A stretch of DNA of 64,000 nucleotides from Harmothoe impar (Eukaryota > Annelida > Polychaeta > Phyllodocida > Polynoidae): NCBI GenBank assembly GCA_947462335.1, contig OX381705.1, forward strand, positions 39,707,172-39,771,171. The letters are read 5' to 3'. Positions 45,723-56,615 of the stretch are shown one piece after another. Position numbers and translations under genes: made by a program. The notes under the pieces are model-generated. The model was not told the origin of the DNA and searched no databases. It saw nothing but the letters and a program-made list of their open reading frames with translations. Positions within the stretch are counted from its first letter, which is position 1, and each line of letters opens with the position of its first letter.

Positions 45723-46568
45723 CACAGAAAAAATCCAGAGTCGGCAAACCTGGCACTGCCTTGTCAATTTGACAGGGAGAGGGGCTGGCAAGCAAAACCC
45801 TTCAGTAAGAAGACCCATCTAGAGCTACCTGGCATATGCCAGCCCTAAACTTGTCTAGAAGTGATTCACCATTCTCCCTGCAGGTGTCCATTACCTAGCA
45901 TAAATATGTACCCTTGGGAACAAATTCATTAATTCCTAAGTTGATATAATACTGAGTATTACAATACATATATGTTAATATGGAGGATTATGTGAAGTAT
46001 CTAGGGAAAAAGTAAGATAATGTAAAGAATGCATACTTTTGACAACATTTAAAAAATAGAGCACATGTGTAGAAGGAAGACACCTCTTTTGTGTCTTTCA
46101 CCAGGGCACAAGTAGGTGCATGCACCTTATATTGGTATTATACACACACAACCCTACAGTCCATTGCTGGAGAGTAACCTATTCTCAGTAAAGACTTGGT
46201 GATACACTATGTGAATCCTTGGTGGAAATAGTGTATTAAATATCACTTCTATATGTGGTTATGTATATAAACTAATTGATAAAATAATCTTGTCATCTGG
46301 AACCAGACCAAACTCATACATTTGAAACCCTAGACCTACCACCATTATGCAATGATGAGACCCCAGCTGTGGCTAATCTAGGCCTGCATCAACTATCTTA
46401 GTTTGACGACCTTGACAAGTCTAGGGTTGTCTTGTGGGATGGTAATCTGGCAGGTTGTCAATTTGACGAGTTGAAGCTAGTTGATTCTATGCTGTTCACT
46501 TAGAAGACCCTAGGGTCGTCCTGTAAGACGACCTTACAGACTCCAGAGCTGTCCAGATTTTTTCAGTG
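45723..46568 (+). mobile_element. CMC-type (CACTA/Mirage/Chapaev-like) non-autonomous element, copy A
   Basis: 846 bp. Left end CACAGAAAAAATCCAGAG, right end (reverse complement) CACTGAAAAAATCTGGACAG; flanked by CA on both sides (2-bp duplication). Near the right end many short GACGACC / GGTCGTC motifs repeat in both orientations, like CACTA subterminal sites. No transposase. Roughly 95% identical by eye to copy B over the stretch I compared. Confidence 0.85.
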
Positions 46569-47519
46569 CAGCTGGTCAGCACAAGCGGCTTTCAACAGCA
46601 GTCTTTGAATTGGCCGAGCTTGCAGTCATGCGGCTACCCATGTACGCGTCCCTATAGGACACCCCACCCTGCACACACATTTTGATACCCTTCTAATCTC
46701 AAATAACCAACCCAGCACAGCTATAGATGTTAGTGGACCTGTGTGATCCTATGTGGTAATTATGGCCGTTCTAGTTGGCAATACCCACACATAAAGGATT
46801 CAGTCAAATGAGCACAACATATTCCATGTGCAGCCTATATATAAACAGGTACTTGAACTGTGCTATAAAATATGTAGACAGGACTAACATAACTACATGT
46901 TCTAACAAAAAAGGCAAGAACGCAGAGACAGGGAACAAACAACTGACACGTCTACATTCCTGCTCAACCTTCCCCATCTCTATACACGTATGAACATACT
47001 GAACCATGCCAACAGAAATCCAATAACATAACCAAATGGCACCCAGGCGATTTTCGGGAGGGCAATGTGGAATCTTCACATCAAAAGCTGGTCTCACCCC
47101 ATAGGAACTGGTGGTGGTAGGGCCACTGTTTATGAATGCATGATGGAATGAGAAGACCGGCGCCAGTTAGGGTCGTAATCTAATTGACGGACTCGGCCCG
47201 CCGCCGCCCCGTCAGCGTTCGGCAAACACAGGGGTCGGTCCGGTACCCCGTTTTGATGGACAGGCCCCCGGAATACAAATATTCCCAGCTATGGTGATGG
47301 GAGTTGGCGATGCCTCACCCTCCCAACCACCCAAACACCAGCACACGGCCCAAGGGAAGGGACGCAGGCATTCACAGCCACAAACACGCCAGCCTTTGGA
47401 CAGTCTCCACCCCTGGGTGCGATTCACACAATGACCGGAAGTGGTCGGCAGCCAATGAAAGCAGAGCGAGCTCTTAGGCGCCATCTGGTGTAGATTAGCT
47501 GTGAAAAGATTTATGTTAG
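46569..47519. other. Non-coding stretch
   Basis: No supportable gene or repeat. Confidence 0.45.
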
Positions 47520-48145
47520 CGTAATCACCCTCCAGTGTGTGGGCACATACGGGGAACGGGGGCAGGTAGAGGGACGTTATCACCCTCCAGTGTGTGGGCA
47601 CATACGGAGAACGGGGGCAGCTAGAGGGACGTTATCACCCTCCAGTATGTGGGCACATACGGAGAACGGGGGCAGCTAGAGGGACGTTATCACCCTCCAG
47701 TATGTGGGCACATACGGAGAACGGGGGCAGGTAGAGGGACGTTATCACCCTCCAGTATGTGGGCACATACGGAGAACGGGGGCAGGTAGAGGGACGTTAT
47801 CACCCTCCAGTGTGTGGGCACATACAAGGGGGTCTGGAGCAGCTAGAGTGACGTTATCACCCTCCAGTATGTGGGCACATACAAGGGGGTCTGGGGCAGC
47901 TAGAGTGACGTTATCACCCTCCAGTATGTGGGCACATACAAGGGGGTCTGGGGCAGCTAGAGTAGTGGCGGCATGAGGGGGGTCGGGGCGCGCCCTCCCC
48001 CTTTCAAAATTCTTGATCGGCAACTGTAGAGGGAGTGATTACTCTCCAGTATGTGGGAACATACAGCTAGAGAGATGTAATCATGCACTGGTATGTTGGG
48101 TCCATATATAGGAGGCCAATAGAGGGACCTCCAGTATGTGGGTGC
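47520..48145. repeat. 55/57-bp minisatellite with a hairpin in each unit
   Basis: Eight regular copies to ~47967, then two decayed copies (48039, 48128). Each contains GTATGTGGGCACATAC, a 7-bp perfect stem around GG, or the GTGTGTG variant. The first five copies carry GGAGAACGGGGG (55 bp), the last three AAGGGGGTCTGG (57 bp). Confidence 0.92.
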
Positions 48146-48160
48146 ATACAGAAAGGGAAA

Positions 48161-48293
48161 AGCTTAAGGGAGGCAGAAGATACTTCATGAAATCCCCCAT
48201 ATCATATAGGCATTGCAATAAAAAGCATAAGGGAGGCAGAAGATACTTCATGAAATCCCCCATATCATATAGGATCTGGGCATTGCAATAAAC
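48161..48293. repeat. 63-bp tandem duplication
   Basis: AAGGGAGGCAGAAGATACTT and the following ~40 bp are repeated at 48161 and 48224, differing by a small insertion (ATCTGGG). Confidence 0.9.
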
Positions 48294-48834
48294 ATGAGTT
48301 CATGTCACCGTGATTAATCAATTCATTCTCCAGGGTACACAACATGTGGGTCGGGTATCAGCCACCTACAGGCAAATGGATGAGTCACACTCTAAATACC
48401 CTCAAACAAAATCTTGTGTCTAACTCGTGTCTAGAACATGTCATATTAGTGGAAATCCATTCACGTGTATGGATCTAAAGTATAGGTGTAATTCTATATA
48501 TTAAGTCATCAATAAGTTTAATTATTCATTTCATGAAAAAAGACAATTGAATGATATTACATCTATTAACAGTCTACTGGATTTGCATAGTTAAAATGAA
48601 ACATCAAACTTAGACAAATATGCTGGGAGAGGGATCAAACTATCAAATCGGCATAGTGCTGCCACCCAGTGTTAGAACCAGTTTGACACGTGTAATTCTT
48701 AAGTTCAGATCACCAACTAAAATCATGTGAAGTTCTGGTATTACTCATGTGAATTGTCACCACACAGAATTTACACCAATATACACGTGTCAAAGTGGTG
48801 GAAATCACGTGCCTTGTTTCATGGGTAGTTAGTG
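48294..48834. other. Non-coding stretch
   Basis: Contains several ACGTG words (TTCACGTG, ACACGTGT twice, TCACGTG). No gene. Confidence 0.4.
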
Positions 48835-48835
48835 T

Positions 48836-48958
48836 AGGTACAGTCGAATCTACTGTAGAATGGATTTCCAGTAGAATCTACTGTAGCTTTACAGTAGATT
48901 CTACTGTTTACCTAAAATAAACTCTAACATACAGTAGAATCTACTGTACACCTACAAA
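48836..48958. mobile_element. Short palindromic repeat (ACAGTAGATTCTACTGT family)
   Basis: ACAGTAGAATCTACTGT-type palindromes occur about five times between inverted ends GTAGGTACAGT and ACTGTACACCTAC. Probable miniature inverted-repeat element. Confidence 0.6.
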
Positions 48959-49035
48959 AATGTCAACCAACTTTTTACAGTGCATGTCTAGACAGGTTTG
49001 GGGCTGGCTGTATGATCATCAAACGGCCAACTCTT

Positions 49036-49880
49036 CACAGAAAAAATCCAGAGTTGGCAAACCTGGCACTGCCTTGTCAATTTGACAAGGAGAGGGGCTG
49101 GCAAGCAAACCTCTTCAGTAAGAAGACCCATCTAGAGCTACCTGGCATATGCCAGCCCTAAACTTGTCTAGAAGTGATTCATCATTCTCCCTGCAGGTGG
49201 CCATTACCTAGCATAAATATGTACCCTTGGGAACAAATTGATGAATTCCTATGTTGATATAATACTGAGTATTACAATACATAGATGTCAATATGGAGGA
49301 TTATGTGAAGTATCTAGGAAAAAAGTAAGATAATGTAACGAATGCATACTTTTGACAACATTAAAAAAATAGAGCACATGTGTAGAAGGAAGACACCTCT
49401 TTTGTGTCTTTCACCAGGGCACAAGTAGGTGCATGCACCTTATATTGGTATTATACACACACAAGCCTACAGTCCATTGCTGGAGAGTAGCCTATTCTCA
49501 GTAAAGACTTGGTGATACATTATGTGGATCCTTGGTGACACTAGTGTATTAAATATCACTTCTATATGTGGTCATGTATTTAAACAAATTGATAAAATAA
49601 TCTTGTCATCTGGAACCAGACCAAACTCATACATTTGAAACCCTAGACCTACCACCATTATGCAATGATGAGCCCCAGCTGTGGCTATTCTAGGCCTGCA
49701 TCAACTATCTTAGTTTGACGACCTTGACAAGTCTAGGGTCGTCTTGTGGGATGGTAACCTGGCAGGTTGTCAATTTGACGAGTTGAAGCTAGTTGATTCT
49801 ATGCTGTTCACTTAGAAGACCCTAGGGTCGTTCTGTAAGACGACCTTACAGACTCCAGAGCTGTCCAGAGTTTTTCAGTG
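49036..49880 (+). mobile_element. CMC-type element, copy B
   Basis: 845 bp, same orientation and ends as copy A; TT flanks both sides (2-bp duplication). Same GACGACC subterminal motifs and internal palindrome GGCATATGCC. Confidence 0.85.
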
Positions 49881-52800
49881 TTGTGCGACAACCCTCAAAG
49901 CCTTTAATTTAAAAGAGTCCACACATCGGTAAGCTATACATCTATTTTCAACATGGTTGGTATACCTCTTAACTCACTTTCCAACGTGTACAGAACAGCT
50001 TATGTTTTTCTGTGTTTTGTCGTCCAGAAGTTATACATTTCATCATGCAGGTATTTATAAGCCCCAGTCGATGTGGACTATTGATCAGCATCACCATATA
50101 TAATAGAAGATATTCATATCTCCTAAAGGCACTGAGGATGTATGACACCCTATCCACTTTTAACTACGCAGCTCTCACATAGCTGGCTTCCTCTTACAGT
50201 ATTTTTCATCACGTGGAGAAGGGGCGTTTTATGCTCTTCTTTGTGATGTGACACAAGAATGGGGAGCACACTACTCTAGTCCTGCACGCTTGTCGGGTCA
50301 CTTTACTTTGAATAGTATTTATTGCTGCATGATTGTCTCGTTCAAAGTGGCAAATTCTATTTCCCCACTTGAAATAGACATTTCTCTTCACCTCGTGAAA
50401 ACAACACTACATCGAAGTATATCTATGGGAAAAGACCTTTATCTCTTTTGTCGACTTTAAAAGTCTACACTACGTCTCAAAATCATACTATATTACTTCC
50501 TCCCAATCCTCCCCAAGGATGGCGTATTCTTTTTCTATTCAGACAGAGCCTTCACATATGACAGTGTTGCGTCTCAAAGACCCTCGTTGATCAGAAAGCC
50601 ACAAAGGGTTCTTGGCACTGATCGGTCACTCCGCAGAGTTATGGGTACATCTCCTTCATATTAGAACAATAACATCAATAGGTCCCACTGCCTGCACCAT
50701 TCATATCTACCGGAGAACCATAACCAACGTCTACCACGCCAACAGTAAATTTTCTCAGAAATATAAATACAGAATAAATAATTCTCTTCCCGGATGTTTT
50801 TCTCTTCCTGAATACGCCTAGAGCTGCCTCCACCTATAATAGAGCCAGGGACCAGACCACAGTAATTAGACTTGTTAGACATATATGGCGGCGGGTGCTC
50901 ATTTTTAGCCGACCTGAGCAGCCTTATAGGAGCCCGGGTATCGGAGTTGACGTACTCCCAGGAGGTAGACTTTTGGCCATAGGGGATGATGAGGAAGAAG
51001 GGCCAAGGAGTGAAGGCAATTTGACAAATCTAACCAGAGGATCACTTGTTGCTGGTAATAATATAGAATAGCAAATTAGGGCTGGGATACGTTTTCAGCC
51101 ATGACGTTCAAAACCTCCCCTAACCATGGTTAGAAAAAGGACTTGGCATCGAGGAATACAGCATTGAAGGACGTCCGTCATGGTATGGGGTTCCCATCAG
51201 GGTTGGGAACCATGGTAGATAACATTTTGAGAAGTTGGGTAGACGTCTCGGCTGGCTTGGGGCAGTTCGATAAAGGTGGAGAGCAGGAGACCAGCCAGCC
51301 AGGCCGGGCTGGCCGCCAACCGACCCACACCGTGCAATCTCACCACGCAGCCAATGAGGCCGACTCTTATATCAGTACACCTAAAAGGTTCACGCCGAGC
51401 TCGCCAGGCTTGGCTCCTCTCTCCTCTGGAGGGGCCGACTGGCAGCGAAGATATTGAATACGCCTTACCGCTCCTAGATCCCAGCCAGCTCCCCCTCCCC
51501 TCCCAATTATTGCCCATGTAGGCGTCCTTAACGCCGACTCGGTCCAGGATTTACGTGCGGCTATATGCCGGGGATTAACTGCAGACGGCGTGATGTAGGT
51601 GTGTGTCTTGCCTGTCAGCTTCCCAGGTAGTCCCCACGGCGGTATTGGACCGGGGCACAGTGACAGGCACGTGCATCGATTTGACCGGAACAAAGGTGGG
51701 TGCTTGGTGTACCCCCTCCCCTTCCTCCCGCTCCTGCCCGGGGGTGGTGGCTGCTGGCTGGTCGGCCACTGAACGCGGCTGCATTAAGCTGCTCCACACA
51801 GCCATAGCCATAGTAGACACCCCCTTTACCCTTAACCTCCTCCGTCCCCAACCATCAGCCTCAGCCTGACCCCCCCCCCCCCCCAACAGCACACAACTAG
51901 ACAATCCCATCTGCCTCTTATTGCCGCCAGCCCCGACCACAACACGCCCACACACACCCACCTAACGGCAATGTCCGCAGTACTGCCACAGTGGACCAGA
52001 GGAAAGAGGGGTGCAGCGAATTAATTGGTTCATATTCAAACATTTAGAAGAATAGTAGGAAATAAAGATGTGAGATAGGAGTGGAGTGAGGGGGGGGGGC
52101 GCCTCCACATGCAGATATGGGGGAGTGTGTGTGTGTGTGTGGGGGGGGGGGGGGGTAGGGGTAGACAGCTGGTGCCCGGCCGGCAGTATGACGCAACACG
52201 AGGATCAAAGCGCGGTGTGAGAAGTAGGTGGTGTGGGGGTTTGCTGCAGGCTGCGGCGGCACAGATAGGTGCGGCTGGTGCAGGCTTAACCCCGCAGTTC
52301 TTACTGCACGTCCAGTAACAGTCAGAGCGCAGTCGGGACAGGTACTCAGCCGTATTTATAGGGGCGTTGGGCCTTTAATGGGCTGCGGGGACTCATTGGG
52401 TGAATGTACAGGGACTGCACATATATACGTGTATACTGGTGGCTCCTGCTAGCGGAGTGAAGCGATGTCCTAGTGGGTACGAATGGTGAGTGTGGAGGGA
52501 TAGGGGTAGCAGTAGCTTTAGTGATGGGTGCCTTTGACAGCAACACATTCTGCCAGTTTACCCTATAGGCAAAACTAGGAGAAGGCGTATCTCAGGTCAC
52601 TCGACCGTGCTCAACAAGACATAAATATCTCTTTTAATATTTCCTTGGCAATAAAGAAGAAAATGGCATATTTGAGACAGCATCTAGTATTTTAGAGAAT
52701 TCAGTTGAAATCCGCTGACATTTCATTCAAAGTATGAGAGAAAACAAAAAGAAACTATTTACAACTATTACCTGGCGTTACCTATTGTTTGCTTTTTAAA

Positions 52801-52894
52801 CAGAAAGGAGCATTTGGAGGAGGATGTGATCTACAGTGATCAGCAACAGACATGGCTGTGTGCACGTTACCCACAGTCCTTAAAGGCGGCTCAC
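49881..52894. other. Non-coding stretch
   Basis: Poly-C at 51870-51884 and poly-G at 52141-52155. GC-rich from ~51.1 to 52.5 kb with open frames but no domain. Confidence 0.4.
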
Positions 52895-53042
52895 CTTGGT
52901 CCTCCTGGTCGTACTGCTGGTGTGTAGACAGGCTGTAGCCGCTGACCACTACTCCTGCACGCTCGGTGACCAACGTACACCACACCACCAGCAGCAGGCA
53001 CACGTACTGCTGCAGCCCCAGTGGTAAAGGGCTACTTCCCAT
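52895..53042 (-). CDS. Candidate first exon with signal peptide (unknown secreted protein)
   Basis: On the minus strand an ATG in strong context (A at -3, G at +4) starts 49 codons. They have an uncharged N-terminus, a hydrophobic core (VCLLLVVWCTLV) and a polar segment, like a signal peptide. The exon would end at a good donor, CCAAG|GTGAGC (GT at 52894-52893), leaving phase 1. Upstream on this strand the DNA is CpG-rich (~53.4-53.9 kb), as at promoters. I found no partner exon and recognise no family. The frame is open further upstream, so the start is a choice. Chance is possible; this is the best host-gene candidate in the window. Confidence 0.3.
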
Positions 53043-55380
53043 GCTACTGGATCCCTGTCCACAACGTCCTGGTGTTGACGGGGAGGGGAGGCGGGCCATG
53101 CCGACGGTAGGTCCAACAAACACAGCCTGGTTCGCCTCTCCACACTTGTCCGTGTCTCGTACTCCGTGTATACCGCGGGGCTGTGGTGTGGGGGAGGCAG
53201 GCTGTAGTAGTAATGGGTGCTCCATGTAGGTGCTCCCCGACCTCTGTGTACCCCTCACTGCCGCTACCCTCAGCACCAACTACCAACCGGCCTCTTACCT
53301 CTCCTCTACAACCTCCTGTCAATCTCTGATCCGTCAATACCATGCACCCAGCTCCCTCCCAGATCAGGGTGATAAGCGCCCTGCAGTCCGAGGCAGGAGG
53401 CTGAGCGCCGTTTGTACACGGTGTGTAGATCACTAACACGGTGCCCCCCTCTGTAGGGCGCTCCTCCTAAGGTGGCGTGAAGCGCTCACCCACTGTGCAC
53501 GGGACATCATTAGTTAAATGATTCCCGCCAACCACACTGCTTCACTAGCCCGCCGTTGTCGTCTGCTCGCCGCCGGGCCCGGACTTACAAGTAGCGCGCG
53601 TCCATCGATCTGTATTGTTAAGCAACAGCCGGCAGGGCTGGTGGTAGCGACAGGAGGCGGGCAGCAGGAGGCTCAGCCCTCTTAAAGAGCTCCCCGTGTG
53701 CGCCGACTACTAAAACTCCGTGTGTGTCAGCGTCCAGCAGCCGTCTGCTCTCCGCACGTACAGCAGGCGCCGTCACCGCACACTCATACCGCGCATGCGC
53801 ACAGCCCACCATGGGTTGGCGGCTGCGCACAGAGCGCCTCGTCCCAGTGGATCCCCGTGTGGGTGTGCTACGTCTTGGCGGCTGACAATGCCGACTGGTG
53901 ATAGCCGTAAACCTGGCCGCTAATGAAGATAATGGAAGAGCCCAATTAAGTTGCAAATAGGGGCCGTCTTGAGGTGAACGCTAATGGAATAATGGCTGTC
54001 ACAGAGCTGACCACATCACCCACCCATTCTTTCTTGCCTCATTTCCACGCCATACTCTCCTCATTCTGTTTCAATCTCATTCTATCCCCATCCATCCTTA
54101 GCCTACCTGACCCCTGACCCGCACCCTCCTGCTGCTAGTCTGATCTGCGAGAGGAGGTAAAGGTGGCTACGAATATCACCCAGTCGCAGAGCGGCAATCG
54201 GTGTTCTTTGGATCATCAATTGCCTTCTGTGATATCAGATCAAACACCCCACTGTTATACGGAGATACAAAGAGCCAGTGCCCACACTATATTGGTGATC
54301 AGCTAGGGTGCATCCTTGATGGCTACCCCACACTCTACCCACGCTCCAACTCCGACCGCATCTCACAACCCCCTTCCTCACCCCCTCACCTCTACAGGAT
54401 CACCACTGCTCACACTACGTATACCACCCAGGCCCGTATATCTATCCCCAGCCGTCTAGTTTGGGTACCCGCTCTCTCACATCCTTATATGTTGGGCCAG
54501 CTCAGGTTTAAAATAGTCACCTCCGAACCACATCACTCCCGATGGTCTGTTTGCAGCTTGTCTGTCTCCTACACTTTGATGGCCACCCCTCCCCCTCTCT
54601 CCTACCCCCAGCCATCACAACCCCCAGCGCCGCCTACCTGAGTCGCAGGTGGCGGATGAAAACTTGATGACTTTAGGCCCCAAGGCCAGCCGCACTTTTT
54701 GTGCATGTGACACAAAGGGTATTACTGGTTGGGAATCGGCTTGCCTGGGGTTGTGTACACGGCAGGCAGTGTTGTATAGTCCCCCTGGTGGCCGGGGTTG
54801 GACACGGACCCGGCTCAGTGAATGGGTGAGCAGGAGAGCGAGCAGCTCAGACATGGAGCTGTCTATATATGCCATCTCTCCGCTCACACACGCAATGCAT
54901 AAAATAAACAGCGCCGTCATATACATGGGGGAAAATCGATTTTTGTTTTTAACCTTTCAGATGTTTTTCGTCAGTCCATTTCCCGGTCGTACCGGAGCAG
55001 TGAAATATCAATGATTAATGAGGTTAAGCCATTAAATTGATTACCTGATGGAGTAATTTTCTGCGATTTCTTTCATGCAAGGTTGATAATTTATCGTTCA
55101 TCATCAACGCCGACATGGCACACTGCGTTATGTAAAATAGAGAGCTGTGAGGTTCATCTTGTTGTAAAGTGATCAAGATAATCTATTGTTCACCATCAAA
55201 ACAGACGCGGTAGATGTATGTCAAATGAGGTATGGAAGTCAAATCTTGTTGATCAGCAATCACATGTACCACATGTACATTTCTAGTGAAACAAAATGAA
55301 ATTGTTACAGGTAGTTTCGCGATGGTTTTACCAGAATGTGTGAGAGAGAATGAACAATAGGTAGAGACATACAATCGATG
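53043..55380. other. CpG-rich then AT-rich non-coding DNA
   Basis: ~53.4-53.95 kb is rich in CpG and could be a promoter region for the candidate exon. 54.93-55.15 kb is TAAT-rich and repeat-free (ATGATTAATGAGG, TTAAATTGATTACC), possibly an enhancer. Confidence 0.35.
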
Positions 55381-55389
55381 ATAGCTGTA

Positions 55390-56615
55390 GATCTACATTT
55401 ACAGCACTATTCGCTGTATAATTACAGCATTATGTACTGTAAATTTGGTCTCCAGCAATGTTGTTGTACATTTACAGTACATTGTGCTGTCGATTTCTGC
55501 CGCTAGGTTGCAGCAGTATACCATTTTTGAAGCAATATGAAACCTACAGTAGAAGTTGCTGTAACTTCCAGTTCCTGTTACAGCAAAATCTACTGGAACA
55601 AAGGTTGCCAGCAACGTTTGCTGTAGATGTACAGTAGAAGTTGCTATAAATTCACAGTAGAAGTTGCTGTAAATTTACAGTACACTGAAAAACTCTGGAC
55701 AGCTCTGGAGTCTGTAAGGTCGTCTTACAGAACGACCCTAGGGTCTTCTAAGTGAACAGCATAGAATCAACTAGCTTCAACTCGTCAAATTGACAACCTG
55801 CCAGGTTACCATCCCACAAGACGACCCTAGACTTGTCAAGGTCGTCAAACTAAGATAGTTGATGCAGGCCTAGATTAGCCACAGCTGGGGCTCATCATTG
55901 CATAATGGTGGTAGGTCTAGGGTTTCAAATGTATGAGTTTGGTCTGGTTCCAGATGACAAGATTATTTTATCAATTTGTTTAAATACATAACCACATATA
56001 GAAGTGATATTTAATGCACTAGTGCCACCAAGGATTCACATAATGTATCACCAAGTCTTTACTGAGAATAGGCTACTCTCCAGCAATGGACTGTAGGCTT
56101 GTGTGTGTATAATACCAATATAAGGTGCATGCACCTACTTGTGCCCTGGTGAAAGACACAAAAGAGGTGTCTTCCTTCTACACATGTACTCTATTTTTTA
56201 AATGTTGTCAAAAGTATGTATTCTTTACATTATCTTACTTTTCCCCTAGATACTTCACATAATCCTCCATATTAACAAATATGTATTGTAATACTCAGTA
56301 TTATATCAACATAGGAATTCATCAATCTGTTCCCAAGGGTACATATTTATGCTAGGTAATGGCCAGCTGCAGGGAGAATGGTGAATCACTTCTAGACAAG
56401 TTTAGGGCTGGCATATGCCAGGTAGCTCTAGATGGGTCTTCTTACTGAAGAGTTTTGCATGCCAGCCCCTCTCCTTGTCAAATTGACAAGGCAGTGCCAG
56501 GTTTGCCGACTCTGGATTTTTTCTGTGTAGAAGTTGCTGTACATGTACAGCAAGTCAGTTGCTGTACACCTACAGCGAAATCTACTGGAACTTTTGCTGT
56601 AGGTGTACAGTACTT
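55390..56615. mobile_element. ACAGTAGAAGTTGCTGTA-type repeat interrupted by a CMC element
   Basis: Both sides of the CMC copy C contain many TTGCTGTA / TACAGCAA and ACAGTAGAAGTTGCTGTA palindromes. Without the insertion it would be ~380 bp. The ends (CACTATTCGC; TTCTTATAGTG) are only loosely inverted. Confidence 0.55.
55683..56527 (-). mobile_element. CMC-type element, copy C (inverted, nested)
   Basis: 845 bp, reverse complement of copies A and B. It is flanked by TA on both sides. Removing it restores ACAG-TA-GAAGTTGCTGT, a word repeated nearby, which confirms the boundaries and the 2-bp duplication. Confidence 0.88.
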
